Position numbers and translations under genes: made by a program
In this document: positions 42,790 through 51,889 of the stretch, piece after piece
Position numbering within the stretch: position 1 is the stretch's first letter
Layout of the letters: each line of letters begins with the position of its first letter
Notes under the pieces: model-generated
What the model saw: only the letters and a program-made list of their open reading frames with translations
The model's database searches: none
What the model was told of the DNA's origin: nothing
Source of the DNA: Magnetococcus sp. PR-3
GTDB taxonomy: Bacteria > Pseudomonadota > Magnetococcia > Magnetococcales > Magnetococcaceae
Length of the DNA: 60,567 nt
NCBI RefSeq assembly: GCF_036689865.1
Contig: NZ_JBAHUQ010000037.1
Span: 1 to 60,567 of the forward strand
Direction of reading: 5' to 3'

Positions 42790-43119
42790 TTAATCTTGAA
42801 TGCGTGTTTGGCGCATAAGATCTTTTGGTATGTCATATAGATCTGTCACAAGCGTTGAAGCGTGGCTCGTATCATCCTGTTGCATGGGGATTGTCATGGC
42901 CGCAGAATAATTTTCAGAAGCGCAGAGTTCGGCAAGGCTTTGGGCGTTCGATATGTCAGCCTCTGTTGTCGGTCTGCGGGTTTGCTTAAGCTCAGAGGCA
43001 AGTTTTTCCGCAACGCCTGTGGTTTCATTGCCGTGGCAATGTGCCAGCATGGGGGTGGCGATTCTTCCAGAAGTTTTCATGTTTTTTGAATAGGTTGTGT
43101 TCATATCTTTGGAAGACAT
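42790..43119 (-). CDS. Hypothetical 109-residue protein
   Basis: I do not recognise this protein. It is hydrophilic, rich in Thr, Ser and Met, with no membrane segment. AGGAG lies eight bases before the ATG, supporting a real gene. A C-H-G-N near residue 28 is not a heme motif. It lies upstream of the InsA-like gene on the same strand, 83 bases apart, and may be co-transcribed with it. Composition suggests a partly disordered protein. Confidence 0.6.
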   Translation of the reverse strand: MSSKDMNTTYSKNMKTSGRIATPMLAHCHGNETTGVAEKLASELKQTRRPTTEADISNAQSLAELCASENYSAAMTIPMQQDDTSHASTLVTDLYDIPKDLMRQTRIQD

Positions 43120-43696
43120 CTGGCATCTCCTGGTGCAAGCTTTAGCCGAAGTTTAGATCTTATTGATTGTTTTATATGCAATAGGTAAGCCGTTTGTGAG
43201 TTGTTTTTTAGAAAAAATAGAAGTGGTAAACCTTCTGAGTTGTATCAACTTTGATGATATGTGAATGATATACGCAGCTAAAGTTAGCTGGCGGCGGCTT
43301 GTTTGAAGGTGCATGTGTCGAACAGCCAATGAATTCTATGATATAATGCTGTGCTCAAACAGCGCTTAAGAGCCTGCTAAAAAAGTTAAGATAACCCGCC
43401 CAAATACGCAGGGTATGTCATTAAACCGTTTTTGGTGTTTGGGGGGTTGCATGGAGAAAACATGGCGTGTTGATAATCTATGCCATCGGTACTAAAAAAA
43501 TACTTTTGCTATGGTGTGTACGGTTAAAGTGGGGTATATTCTGTGCTCGCAGCTCCAGAAGAGCGTTATGACCGTAACCCTTTTTTTCCATTTGCGTACG
43601 CACAGTGGTTCAATTATTTTGGGTATGTGTTAAAATGTTCTCCAGTTGAGCATAAAAACCAGTCCCTTAGATAGTTAAGTGAGTTAGAGGAGCGCC
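43120..43696. other. Long intergenic region with two promoter-like sites
   Basis: This 577-base gap has no supported gene. A perfect TATAAT lies at 43342-43347 (poor -35, TCGAAC, at 17 bases). It has no coding frame after it, so a small RNA is possible. Nearer to ihfB a TTCAAT (43609-43614) and TAAAAT (43631-43636) sit 16 bases apart and make a plausible ihfB promoter. A T-run near 43580 follows no clear hairpin. Confidence 0.4.
43609..43636 (+). promoter_or_regulatory. Candidate ihfB promoter
   Basis: TTCAAT and TAAAAT with 16-base spacing, about 60 bases before the ihfB ATG. Both boxes are near-consensus for a housekeeping sigma factor. Confidence 0.45.
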
Positions 43697-43972
43697 ATGA
43701 CCAAGTCTCAGTTGATCCAGATGATTGCGGAGCAACATGGTCTTTCCAAGCAGAACGCCGAGTTGGCGGTCTCTTTAGTCTTGGGTGAAATTGTCAAGGC
43801 CATGGAACGGGGTGAGCGTGTTGAATTGCGTGGATTTGGCGTATTTGAAGTTCGCCACCGCCAATCCCGTCAAGCCCGTAACCCCAAGACAGGTGATTCC
43901 GTCGCCGTATCTGAAAAGCGGGTACCCTTTTTCAAAGCCGGTAAAGAGATGCGCGAGCGGGTTGATCACTAA
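43697..43972 (+). CDS. ihfB: Integration host factor beta-like DNA-bending protein
   Basis: A 91-residue HU/IHF-family protein. M-T-K-S-Q-L-I at the start, R-V-E-L-R-G-F-G-V-F and the DNA-intercalating R-N-P-K-T-G-D arm, then V-P-F-F-K-A-G-K-E-M-R-E-R-V, match IHF beta better than HU. IHF binds as an alpha/beta pair and bends DNA at promoters and recombination sites. The alpha chain is not in the window. GAGGAG lies six bases before the ATG. It is a single gene with a promoter-like pair upstream. Confidence 0.9.
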   Translation: MTKSQLIQMIAEQHGLSKQNAELAVSLVLGEIVKAMERGERVELRGFGVFEVRHRQSRQARNPKTGDSVAVSEKRVPFFKAGKEMRERVDH

Positions 43973-44244
43973 CCAACGCTGCAATCAACAGGCTTATGAA
44001 CAGACGTTCTGATTTTTCTATTCCTGGAAAGATCGATGCATAGTTATGGCCTCTTCATGCAAATGGAGAGGCCATTTTGCTGTCTGCATATGTTGGTAGG
44101 CCTATCAAAAAGGGTGAAGAAATAATTCCAAGCTTTTTAGGGTTGGTTGTGAGCGCAGAGTCTTTGTGTCATGGTGGTGCCGCAGGTTGCATCCTGTCAC
44201 CAGACGTAGTTTATTTAGGGGTATTCGAACAAAGGATGGATGGT

Positions 44245-44943
44245 ATGACGTATGTGATGAAAAGCTCGCTGATGGGATTCTGCGTTGCAGTAACTCTACT
44301 GCCCGGATTACTTTCTGCTGAAACTTTAATGAGTAAAAAAGATAAACTATCTTATGCGCTTGGGGTTAATCTGGCGCAAAGTTTGGCAGAGACAGGTTTT
44401 GATATAGATACCAATACGCTTTTGATGGGAATTCGGGATAAAATGACCGGACAGTCCCTGAAAATGCAACCTCAAGATATGAAGCAGGCGTTACGTGATG
44501 AAAAACTACGTCGTCGTGCAGAGTTGGCCAAGATGAAAGCCGCCGCGCAGAGCAATAATCTGAAAGAAGCTGAGGATTTTTTAAAGGCCAATGGGCGCAA
44601 ATCAGGTGTGCGAACCACCATGTCAGGTTTGCAGTATAAGGTTCTAAAGGCCGGAACCGGCCCCAAGCCTGCGAGCAAAACCTCTAAAGTAAAGGTTCAC
44701 TATGAGGGGCGCCTGCTGGATGGAACGGTATTTGACAGCTCTTATAAGCGCGGAGAGCCTATTGAGTTTGCCCTGAATCAAGTCGTACAGGGTTGGACGG
44801 AAGGCTTACAGCTTATGAACAGTGGGAGTATCTATGAACTCTACTTGCCACCCCACTTGGCATATGGTGAAAGAGGCCGTCCTCCAGTTATCGGTCAAAA
44901 TAAGCTTTTGATCTTTAAGGTTGAGCTGATCCAGTCTAAATAA
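44245..44943 (+). CDS. FKBP-type peptidyl-prolyl isomerase, exported
   Basis: A 232-residue Mip/FkpA-like isomerase. The signal peptide (S-S-L-M-G-F-C-V-A-V-T-L-L-P-G) precedes an FKBP_N dimerisation domain (L-S-Y-A-L-G-V-N-L-A-Q-S). The catalytic FKBP domain has V-K-V-H-Y-E-G-R-L-L-D-G-T-V-F-D-S-S, V-V-Q-G-W-T-E-G-L and L-A-Y-G-E-R-G. It probably helps fold periplasmic or outer-membrane proteins. The ATG at 44245 with AAGGA upstream is preferred; the frame extends to 44077 but the added part is implausible. It ends in a strong terminator. Confidence 0.93.
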   Translation: MTYVMKSSLMGFCVAVTLLPGLLSAETLMSKKDKLSYALGVNLAQSLAETGFDIDTNTLLMGIRDKMTGQSLKMQPQDMKQALRDEKLRRRAELAKMKAAAQSNNLKEAEDFLKANGRKSGVRTTMSGLQYKVLKAGTGPKPASKTSKVKVHYEGRLLDGTVFDSSYKRGEPIEFALNQVVQGWTEGLQLMNSGSIYELYLPPHLAYGERGRPPVIGQNKLLIFKVELIQSK

Positions 44944-44976
44944 GCGCTTAACCGGATGCACCAGCAACGTCATTAG

Positions 44977-45016
44977 AAAAGCCGCCTTATTTCATAGGAA
45001 AGAAGGCGGCTTTTTT
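44977..45016 (+). terminator. Intrinsic terminator after FKBP gene
   Basis: AAAAGCCGCCTT and AAGGCGGCTTTT pair across a 14-base loop, followed by further Ts. It lies about 35 bases past the FKBP stop. Confidence 0.9.
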
Positions 45017-45124
45017 ATAGCCCTCTTTCTAACCAAACCCCGCCGTGATTTTTTGGGGCCTCGCCCATAAAGGGTTTGAAGCATAGATGGTCATGAGAGA
45101 AGCGAATATATGAGAAAGTCACCT

Positions 45125-47107
45125 TTAGGTTTCGTTCAATGCTTCTTTCGCGGCCTCTTCTAGAGTTTCAATCTCCATAGAGAGTGTTTCCCACTCCTCC
45201 CAAGCTTTGGCCAAACTCTTTTCGGTTTGGCTACTTGTTTCTAAGAGAGATTTCAATGTTTCCTTATTGGCTTCGTCATATAGGCTGCTGTCAGTCAAGG
45301 CAGCATCCATGACCTCTTTTTCAGCTTCTAATGTCTGGATTAATTTTTCACACTTAGTCAGCTTTGTGCGAAATGGTTTGGTCTGTTGATGTAAGGTGTT
45401 ACGTATGTGAGCGGCTTCACGTTTGCTCTCTTTAGAGCGGTTTTTTGAGGTGCTCTTATCTTCATCCGCCTCAGGTGTGGCAGCAGAGTTCTCTTGTTCA
45501 ACAAAGTGTTCCAGATAGTGATCAAGATCTTCACCAACGGCGTGTAAACGTTCTTGAGAAATGGCAACAAACCGGTCACATACACTTTCGAGCAGTGACC
45601 GGTCATGTGAAACCAAAACAAAGGTGCCTTGGTAGGACTCTAAAGCTTCTTCAAGGGCAGCTCGTGAAGGCATGTCCAGGTGATTGGTGGGTTCATCAAG
45701 TAGTAGGAAGTTGGCACCACTTAGAAAGAGTCGAGCAAGGGCTAGTCGGGCTTTTTCACCGCCAGAGAGTACAGAAACCTGCTTTTCCACAGTTTGACCG
45801 GAAAAAAGTAGGCCTCCTAAGACTGTGCGTAGTTGGGTTTCGGTTGTACCCGCAGGGGCTACCATACGGGCTGACTCAAGTATGGTATCTTCGGGGCGTA
45901 AAGACTCTAAGGCGTGCTGAGCAAAAAAGCCTGGTTTCACCCGGTCCCCCAAATTGACCAGACCCTGTGTGGCCTCAATATCCCCACAAAGTAGTTTTAA
46001 GAGTGTTGATTTACCTCGGCCGTTTGGCCCCAGCAGCCCTATGCGTGATCCTTTGCTGATTTCAAGTTCAGCTTTGGCAAAAACTTGTGTCTCCCCATAC
46101 GCCATATCCATTTTATCGATGGTTACCACTTGTGATGCGCAAGGGGGTGGATCTGGTAGCCGAATAATGGGGGCAGCCCGTCCCTGGCCAGGGGCTTCTA
46201 CTTTTTGGGCTTCCATTTTTTGCATCTGTTTTACGCGGCTTTGAACCTGTTTGGCTTTAGTCGCTTTGGCACGAAAACGCGAGATGAAGCGTTGCATCGC
46301 TTCCAGTTTTTCAGCCTGTTTAGCAGCTTGTTTGCTGAGTAACTCAGCCTGTTCAGCTTTCCAATGTAAATAGGCGTCGAAGCTTCCCTTATAGCGCGTG
46401 AGTTTACCGTCTTCGAGTTCCACGGTTATACGGGTTGTTCGTTGCAGAAAGTCCCGATCATGTGAAATTAAAATATAGGCACCGGAGAGTCCCGACAAGT
46501 AACGCTCTAGCCAAGCGACAGACTCCAGGTCTAGGTGGTTTGTTGGTTCATCAAGCAGCATTAAGTCAGGTGCTGAGAATAGTAACTGTGCCAGGGCAAC
46601 GCGCATACGCCACCCTCCTGAAAAAGCATCCAATGGCTGCTTAAGGTCTGTTGTTGTAAAGCCTAAGCCCAGTAAAATTGCCCCTGCGCGTGCTTCAGCC
46701 GTATAAGCATCCAGATCTTCAAGGGCATGGTCAATATCGCCAAGCTGGGTGATCCACTGTTCATAATCGGAATGGTCGGGTTCATCGATGATTTGTTGCT
46801 GCAGCTGTTCCCGTTGATCAGATAAGCTCAACAGTTGCGGGATGCCCCCCAGTGTTTCTTGTAAAATTGAGCGATGAGAAGGTGTTAGCTCCTGGCGTAA
46901 AACACCAATACGCATATGTGGCGGGTGTCGTTCAACCCGACCTGAATCGAGGGATTCCGTCTCTTCAATAATCCGGAATAAGGTGGTTTTTCCCATACCG
47001 TTTAGGCCAATTAATCCTACTTTTTCTCCAGGATGAATGACCAAGTCGGTATGGGTGAGTATTTGGGTGGCCCCAAATCGTTTTTCCACTTTTTCCAGGC
47101 GTAACAT
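45125..47107 (-). CDS. ABC-F ATPase (YheS-like)
   Basis: A 660-residue soluble protein with two ATP-binding cassettes and no membrane domain. The first has G-L-N-G-M-G-K-T-T and F-S-G-G-W-R-M-R, the second G-P-N-G-R-G-K-S-T and L-S-G-G-E-K-A-R. Both have L-L-D-E-P-T-N-H-L-D. ABC-F proteins bind the ribosomal E site and relieve stalled translation or antibiotic block. The C-terminal coiled-coil (S-K-R-E-A-A-H-I-R ... S-S-L-Y-D-E) resembles YheS more than Uup or EttA. The ATG at 47107 follows GAGG; the longer frame to 47155 is rejected as it would overlap the divergent frame. Confidence 0.93.
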   Translation of the reverse strand: MLRLEKVEKRFGATQILTHTDLVIHPGEKVGLIGLNGMGKTTLFRIIEETESLDSGRVERHPPHMRIGVLRQELTPSHRSILQETLGGIPQLLSLSDQREQLQQQIIDEPDHSDYEQWITQLGDIDHALEDLDAYTAEARAGAILLGLGFTTTDLKQPLDAFSGGWRMRVALAQLLFSAPDLMLLDEPTNHLDLESVAWLERYLSGLSGAYILISHDRDFLQRTTRITVELEDGKLTRYKGSFDAYLHWKAEQAELLSKQAAKQAEKLEAMQRFISRFRAKATKAKQVQSRVKQMQKMEAQKVEAPGQGRAAPIIRLPDPPPCASQVVTIDKMDMAYGETQVFAKAELEISKGSRIGLLGPNGRGKSTLLKLLCGDIEATQGLVNLGDRVKPGFFAQHALESLRPEDTILESARMVAPAGTTETQLRTVLGGLLFSGQTVEKQVSVLSGGEKARLALARLFLSGANFLLLDEPTNHLDMPSRAALEEALESYQGTFVLVSHDRSLLESVCDRFVAISQERLHAVGEDLDHYLEHFVEQENSAATPEADEDKSTSKNRSKESKREAAHIRNTLHQQTKPFRTKLTKCEKLIQTLEAEKEVMDAALTDSSLYDEANKETLKSLLETSSQTEKSLAKAWEEWETLSMEIETLEEAAKEALNET

Positions 47108-47205
47108 GCAAAACCTCATCAACCATTGAACATTTAGGTGGGGTGCTTCATCCAACCTTGGTAAAGGGGCTCTATCATACGGTTTATCACAACAGGAGGC
47201 GAGGC

Positions 47206-47955
47206 ATGATAGGCTATGTAAAGGGAAATTGGGCCGTTGTGGTGGTTATCTTAGGGATGATGATCCCTCAGGCACAGGCCGGGTCTCAAAGCTGGCCGGT
47301 TTACGATGCACTTCTTCAGACCTATGTCAAAGTGGGGCATGTAGAGAGAGGGTTGTCGTTAAACTGGGTGGATTATCAAGGTTTAAAGTCGGACCCCCGT
47401 TGGGAGCGTGTGGTCATCAAGCTACAAGAGACTCCCGTTGAATCTTTACAAACCAAAGCTGATAAACTGGCATTTTATATCAATGCTTACAATATATTGG
47501 CCATAAAAATGGTGATTGATAACTGGCCCGTCAAAAGCATTAAAGATGTTGGATCCTGGTTATGGCCGGTATGGAAGCACAACGCGGGTATTGTGCATGG
47601 CAAGCTCATGACGCTGGATGAGTTGGAACATAAAATTTTACGGAAACTGGCAGAACCAAGGATACACTTTGCCATTGTCTGTGCTTCCCGTAGTTGCCCA
47701 GATCTACGACCAACAGCCTATAGTGCTGAAAGTTTAGACCAGCAGCTGGATGAACAGACAAGACTCTTTTTAGCCAATTCTGTGAAGGGGTTGTACCGTT
47801 CCGGTAACACGGTTCATGTTTCACAAATCTTTCACTGGTTTAAGTCTGACTTTGTTGATCTACCCAACTTCCTGCGGCATCATACGCCTAAAGCATGGCC
47901 TTCTGGCAAAATCCAAGCAGATATACCCTACGATTGGGCTCTAAATGGTCACTAA
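47206..47955 (+). CDS. DUF547 protein, exported
   Basis: A 249-residue protein with a signal peptide (V-V-V-V-I-L-G-M-M-I-P-Q-A-Q-A) and a DUF547 domain. The domain shows W-V-D-Y, K-L-A-F-Y-I-N-A-Y-N, L-D-E-L-E-H and F-A-I-V-C-A-S-R-S-C-P. The conserved Cys, Asn and His could form a thiol-enzyme active site, but no activity is established for the family. The ATG at 47206 follows AGGAGG; the frame extends to 47143 without support. It heads a tight run with the PAS/GGDEF/EAL gene 15 bases downstream. Confidence 0.88.
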   Translation: MIGYVKGNWAVVVVILGMMIPQAQAGSQSWPVYDALLQTYVKVGHVERGLSLNWVDYQGLKSDPRWERVVIKLQETPVESLQTKADKLAFYINAYNILAIKMVIDNWPVKSIKDVGSWLWPVWKHNAGIVHGKLMTLDELEHKILRKLAEPRIHFAIVCASRSCPDLRPTAYSAESLDQQLDEQTRLFLANSVKGLYRSGNTVHVSQIFHWFKSDFVDLPNFLRHHTPKAWPSGKIQADIPYDWALNGH

Positions 47956-47970
47956 CTAAGGCTTAATTAT

Positions 47971-50307
47971 ATGCACCTTTATCTATTAATTTTTCTGCTC
48001 TTTTTCGGTTTTGGGTTGATGTGGTGGTTACGCCGTGCGGCAAAGGTAAGTGACATACCGCAAATAAGCCATATGCCTGATGAACATCCAAGCCCCATCA
48101 TACATTGTGACTCAAAGGGTCATCTTCACTACGTCAATCAGGCGGCCAGAGCGTGGCTTACCTTCTGGCATGGTTCAGATCAAGTCATGTTCTTGCCTGC
48201 TGACCTGATGCTTAGCGTGCAAAATGCCATGCAGGAACAGCACGGGCAGACTCTTGAGATCCGCATTGGTGAACAGGTGTTTGCTGTGCAAATACATCAT
48301 CCAGGTGATCATAAGCTGCTTCAATTACATGGGACGGATGTCACCCGCCTGGTCGGTGAGCGGGATCATTTAAAATCTTTGGCGCGATTTCCTGAAGAGA
48401 ATGCCAACCCGGTCTTACGTGTGGATGGTAAGGGAAGTGTTTTGTTCTCCAATGCTGCGAGTGAGCCGTTGATCTCCTCTTTAGGAGGAGAGTCTCTGGA
48501 TCAAGCGTGGTTGGATGTCATTGCCGATACCCTTGCCTGGGGAGATGAACGAGAGCTACACCTAATAACGGATATAGAGACCTTTCAGCTACGTTTGGCA
48601 CCCATCACAGAGACTGGTTATGTCAACATTTATGCAACCAGTGTGACGCAGCGAATTGAAGCTGAAAAAAGAGCATTAAGTTTGGCCCGTTTTCCTGAAG
48701 AGAACATTAACCCGGTCATGCGTGTGGCCAGTGGTGGTGGTGTTCTTTACCATAATGCTGCCAGTCAACCTGTGCTTCAAGCATGGGGGATTGATCAGGA
48801 AGAGAAACCCACATTGACCTCGCCGTGGAAAGAGATGATTGAAGATGCTCTAAACAGTGGTGAAGAGTTGGCTTTTGAAGTCGATGCGGGTACTGAGACA
48901 TTTGGTTTATGTATGGCGCCTATCTTAGCTGCAGGCTATGTGAACCTTTATGGTGCCAACATTACAGACCGCAAGCAGTTTGAAGCTCAGCTTCTACACC
49001 AAGCCAACCATGATGGTCTAACAGGGTTACCGAACCGTAGTCTATTTGATGATCGTCTTGACCGTGCTTTAACCCGTGTCAGCCGTGGTGAAACTAAATT
49101 GCCTATGGTGGCAGTACTCTATTTGGGCTTAAACCATTTTGATACCATTATCCAGCGTTTGGGGCGCGCATGTTCAGAGCGTATCTTGCAACAGGTGGTG
49201 GAACGTTTGCGCCCCCGGGTTCCAGAAACGGCAACCTTAAGCCGGGTGGGTGGGGATCTCTTTGCGGTTGTATTGCATGTGGCAGACCCTCTTGCTGCTG
49301 CAGATAGTGCGGCAGCACTATTAAGTGTTTTTGACCAGAGCTTCCAAGCAAAAAAAGAAGAGGTTGAGTTACAGGCCTCACTAGGTATCTCTCTATCCCC
49401 CAGTGATGGGGCGCGGGTCGAAGATTTAACCCGTCAGGCAGACTTGGCGCTCTATCGAGCCAAAGGGGAAAAAGGGAATATTTACTGCTTTTTTGAGCAG
49501 TCTATGGATGAAGGCATGATGGCCCGCCATACGTTGCTACGCGAAATGCGTACAGCTTTAGAAGAGGAGCAGTTTGAGCTCTTTTATCAGCCGCAGGTGG
49601 CGGTGCCTAGCCGTACTCTCTCTGGAATGGAAGCTTTAATTCGGTGGAAACATCCAGAAAACGGCTATATATCGCCCGGTGTTTTTATTCCTTTGGCTGA
49701 GGAAAGTGGGCTTATTATCCCCATTGGGCGTTGGGTGTTACGAACCGCATGTTATCAAAACAAAACTTGGCAAGATGCAGGGTTGCCACCACTTAAAGTG
49801 GCTGTAAATCTCTCTTCTGTGCAGTTTAGTGATCCAGAGCTGGTGGAAGAGGTAAATCGTTCATTAGCCCAAAGTGGCTTGGATCCTCAATGGTTGGATT
49901 TGGAAATCACCGAAAGTGTGGCGATGGAGGGGGCTGAATCCACCATGGCGGTGTTAACGCAACTTCGTGGAACCGGGGCATCTCTATCTATTGATGACTT
50001 TGGTACCGGTTACTCTTCGCTCTCATATCTTAAACGTTTTCCTGTGCAAAAAGTGAAGATCGATCAATCCTTTGTTTTTGATATTGCCAAAGATGCGGAT
50101 AATGCGGCGATCTGTCGGGCTGTCATCCAGCTTGGGCACAGTTTAAACCTTAGTATTATTGCCGAGGGGGTGGAAACCGATGAGGATTTAGCCGCCATTG
50201 AAGCTCTGGGTAGTGACATTGTTCAGGGTTACCATTTTAGTAAACCGCTGTCTGTGACTGATTTTTCTGCTTTTGTACAGCAGTTCAATGACGCGCATTC
50301 TAACTAG
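47971..50307 (+). CDS. PAS-GGDEF-EAL signalling protein with dead cyclase domain
   Basis: A 778-residue membrane-anchored c-di-GMP protein. One helix at residues 3-21 is followed by three related PAS-like modules (about 40-125, 137-225 and 239-330). The last two share the opening L-A-R-F-P-E-E-N-x-N-P-V-x-R-V. A GGDEF domain (345-505) has R-V-G-G-D-L-F instead of GGDEF and lacks the metal-binding Asp at its first strand (Y-L-G-L-N-H-F), so it should not make c-di-GMP. The EAL domain (520-770) keeps M-E-A-L-I-R-W, N-L-S, E-I-T-E-S, D-D-F-G-T-G-Y, K-I-D-Q-S-F and A-E-G-V-E-T and should hydrolyse c-di-GMP. It is the second gene of the DUF547-led run. Confidence 0.92.
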   Translation: MHLYLLIFLLFFGFGLMWWLRRAAKVSDIPQISHMPDEHPSPIIHCDSKGHLHYVNQAARAWLTFWHGSDQVMFLPADLMLSVQNAMQEQHGQTLEIRIGEQVFAVQIHHPGDHKLLQLHGTDVTRLVGERDHLKSLARFPEENANPVLRVDGKGSVLFSNAASEPLISSLGGESLDQAWLDVIADTLAWGDERELHLITDIETFQLRLAPITETGYVNIYATSVTQRIEAEKRALSLARFPEENINPVMRVASGGGVLYHNAASQPVLQAWGIDQEEKPTLTSPWKEMIEDALNSGEELAFEVDAGTETFGLCMAPILAAGYVNLYGANITDRKQFEAQLLHQANHDGLTGLPNRSLFDDRLDRALTRVSRGETKLPMVAVLYLGLNHFDTIIQRLGRACSERILQQVVERLRPRVPETATLSRVGGDLFAVVLHVADPLAAADSAAALLSVFDQSFQAKKEEVELQASLGISLSPSDGARVEDLTRQADLALYRAKGEKGNIYCFFEQSMDEGMMARHTLLREMRTALEEEQFELFYQPQVAVPSRTLSGMEALIRWKHPENGYISPGVFIPLAEESGLIIPIGRWVLRTACYQNKTWQDAGLPPLKVAVNLSSVQFSDPELVEEVNRSLAQSGLDPQWLDLEITESVAMEGAESTMAVLTQLRGTGASLSIDDFGTGYSSLSYLKRFPVQKVKIDQSFVFDIAKDADNAAICRAVIQLGHSLNLSIIAEGVETDEDLAAIEALGSDIVQGYHFSKPLSVTDFSAFVQQFNDAHSN

Positions 50308-50317
50308 GAGCTCTGGT

Positions 50318-50941
50318 ATGGCTTACTCACCTGCTGGTCCTGTGTTGGCAAAGTTGGAATACATTATCTCCCGGCCACCTTTGGCAACGCTGGTTGTGGG
50401 GAGTTCCATTCTGATTCTATTGGCGTTGATTCAATGGTTGAGCAGCTATTTTCCGTGGTGTGCTCAAGCTAAATTTGTCGTGCCTTTTATTCCGCCCTTT
50501 TTTATCACCCGTACCGCAAAAGCGATCAATATTCGTAAAGCAGAGCATAATTTTATTCGGGATGCCGTGCCTTATGTGTTTGTGGCATATCCAGCGGCGA
50601 TGACACAAAAAGCATTACAAGAGGTCAAACCCGCCATGGTTAGCGATAGTGCGGCCTATCATCTGGAAACAAGTTTGGAACAAATTCTTCAGGAGCATCC
50701 GCTATCTGCGCACTATTTTATGAACCCTCAGCAAGCGGAAGAGGTTCTTGAGCATTTGATGGTGGGGGCGCAATCGGGTCAATGTCGAATTTCTGGTTTT
50801 CAAGTCACCTTAAAAGGGGCTGACGGTCAACCAAAACGCTATTTATTAAACAGTATGCTTAAACGCCAAGGTAAAGGGTTTAAATGGCAAGCAACACTTA
50901 TGCTCTACCATGCCTGGGATGCCTCAAAACAGCCGGAGTAA
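50318..50941 (+). CDS. Unknown membrane protein
   Basis: A 207-residue protein I do not recognise. A hydrophobic segment at about 22-43 (L-A-T-L-V-V-G-S-S-I-L-I-L-L-A-L) anchors it, and a proline-rich V-V-P-F-I-P-P-F-F-I follows. The rest is soluble and mixed alpha/beta, ending near K-W-Q-A-T-L-M-L-Y-H-A-W. TAGGAG precedes the ATG at 50318. It lies 10 bases after the EAL gene and 8 bases before rfbD, so it is almost surely co-transcribed with both. A role in c-di-GMP output or the cell envelope is possible but unsupported by sequence. Confidence 0.78.
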   Translation: MAYSPAGPVLAKLEYIISRPPLATLVVGSSILILLALIQWLSSYFPWCAQAKFVVPFIPPFFITRTAKAINIRKAEHNFIRDAVPYVFVAYPAAMTQKALQEVKPAMVSDSAAYHLETSLEQILQEHPLSAHYFMNPQQAEEVLEHLMVGAQSGQCRISGFQVTLKGADGQPKRYLLNSMLKRQGKGFKWQATLMLYHAWDASKQPE

Positions 50942-50949
50942 TACATATC

Positions 50950-51849
50950 ATGCCCACAATATGGATAACAGGTGCCCATGGTCAGCTGGCACGTGCTTTG
51001 GTCCGTTCAACCCCTGCAGAGTATCATTGTCGCTGTTTTGGACGAGATCAATGGGATCTCTCGCAGCCAGATGTCTTATCCTTACCTTCTAAGGGTCTTC
51101 CTGACTTATTAATCCATACGGCGGCAATGACCGATGTAGATGGCGCAGAACAGCATAGAGAGGCAGCCTTTAAGCTCAATGCTGAATCGAGTGAGGCCTT
51201 AGCGCGATGGTGTGCCTCACATGATATTCCTCTTTTGGGAATTTCTACAGACTATGTCTTTGATGGCCAAGCGTGCAAACCCTATACGGAGCAGGATGAA
51301 GTCAACCCCATGTCTGTATATGGTCAAAGTAAACGGGCTGGAGAACAGGCTATATTTGAACATTTAGGGCAGCAAGGTGCGGTTGTACGGACGACCTGGC
51401 TTTATGATGCCCAGGGAAAAAACTTTTTAACCACAATGTTGCGTTTAATGGGGCAGGGGGTCTCCCCTTTACGTATTGTCGCCGATCAATGGGGGGCCCC
51501 GACCAGTTGTCACGCACTAGCTGAGCTGCTGTGGTTGTTAGCCGATGATATGATAACGACTCAAAATGGTGGGGGGCTCTACCATTGGAGTTGCGCAGGG
51601 CAAACCAACTGGTATGAATTTGCACAAACAATACAAGATCGTGCGCTTGAGTTAGCCTTGATATCAAAGCCTGTAACAATAGAATCCACAACCGCGGCTG
51701 AATATGGTGCACCTGCACCCAGGCCAGCATTCTCTGTGTTGGATAGTTCAGCTTTGAGTAACAGGTTGGGGCAAAAGGCAACGCCCCCGACATGGGAGAA
51801 GGCTTTGGGTGCGGTTATGCAGGAGTTGCAGCAGATGAATAAGGGGTAA
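50950..51849 (+). CDS. rfbD: dTDP-4-dehydrorhamnose reductase
   Basis: A 299-residue short-chain dehydrogenase/reductase that makes dTDP-L-rhamnose from its 4-keto precursor. The NADPH-binding W-I-T-G-A-H-G-Q-L-A is at the start, with H-T-A-A-M-T-D-V-D, S-T-D-Y-V-F-D-G and the catalytic Y-G-Q-S-K-R. The ATG at 50950 directly opens the Rossmann strand; the longer frame to 50884 is rejected. It is apart from rfbA/B/C and is instead last in the DUF547/EAL run. Rhamnose normally enters lipopolysaccharide or exopolysaccharide. Confidence 0.92.
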   Translation: MPTIWITGAHGQLARALVRSTPAEYHCRCFGRDQWDLSQPDVLSLPSKGLPDLLIHTAAMTDVDGAEQHREAAFKLNAESSEALARWCASHDIPLLGISTDYVFDGQACKPYTEQDEVNPMSVYGQSKRAGEQAIFEHLGQQGAVVRTTWLYDAQGKNFLTTMLRLMGQGVSPLRIVADQWGAPTSCHALAELLWLLADDMITTQNGGGLYHWSCAGQTNWYEFAQTIQDRALELALISKPVTIESTTAAEYGAPAPRPAFSVLDSSALSNRLGQKATPPTWEKALGAVMQELQQMNKG

Positions 51850-51889
51850 AAGTGGTGTTGTAAACGCGGGTGTAAGTCGGTCCGTGACC

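Noticed and set aside
42790-43119. The C-H motif near residue 28 of the 109-residue protein as a heme site
   Set aside because: There is no C-x2-C-H arrangement and no signal peptide.
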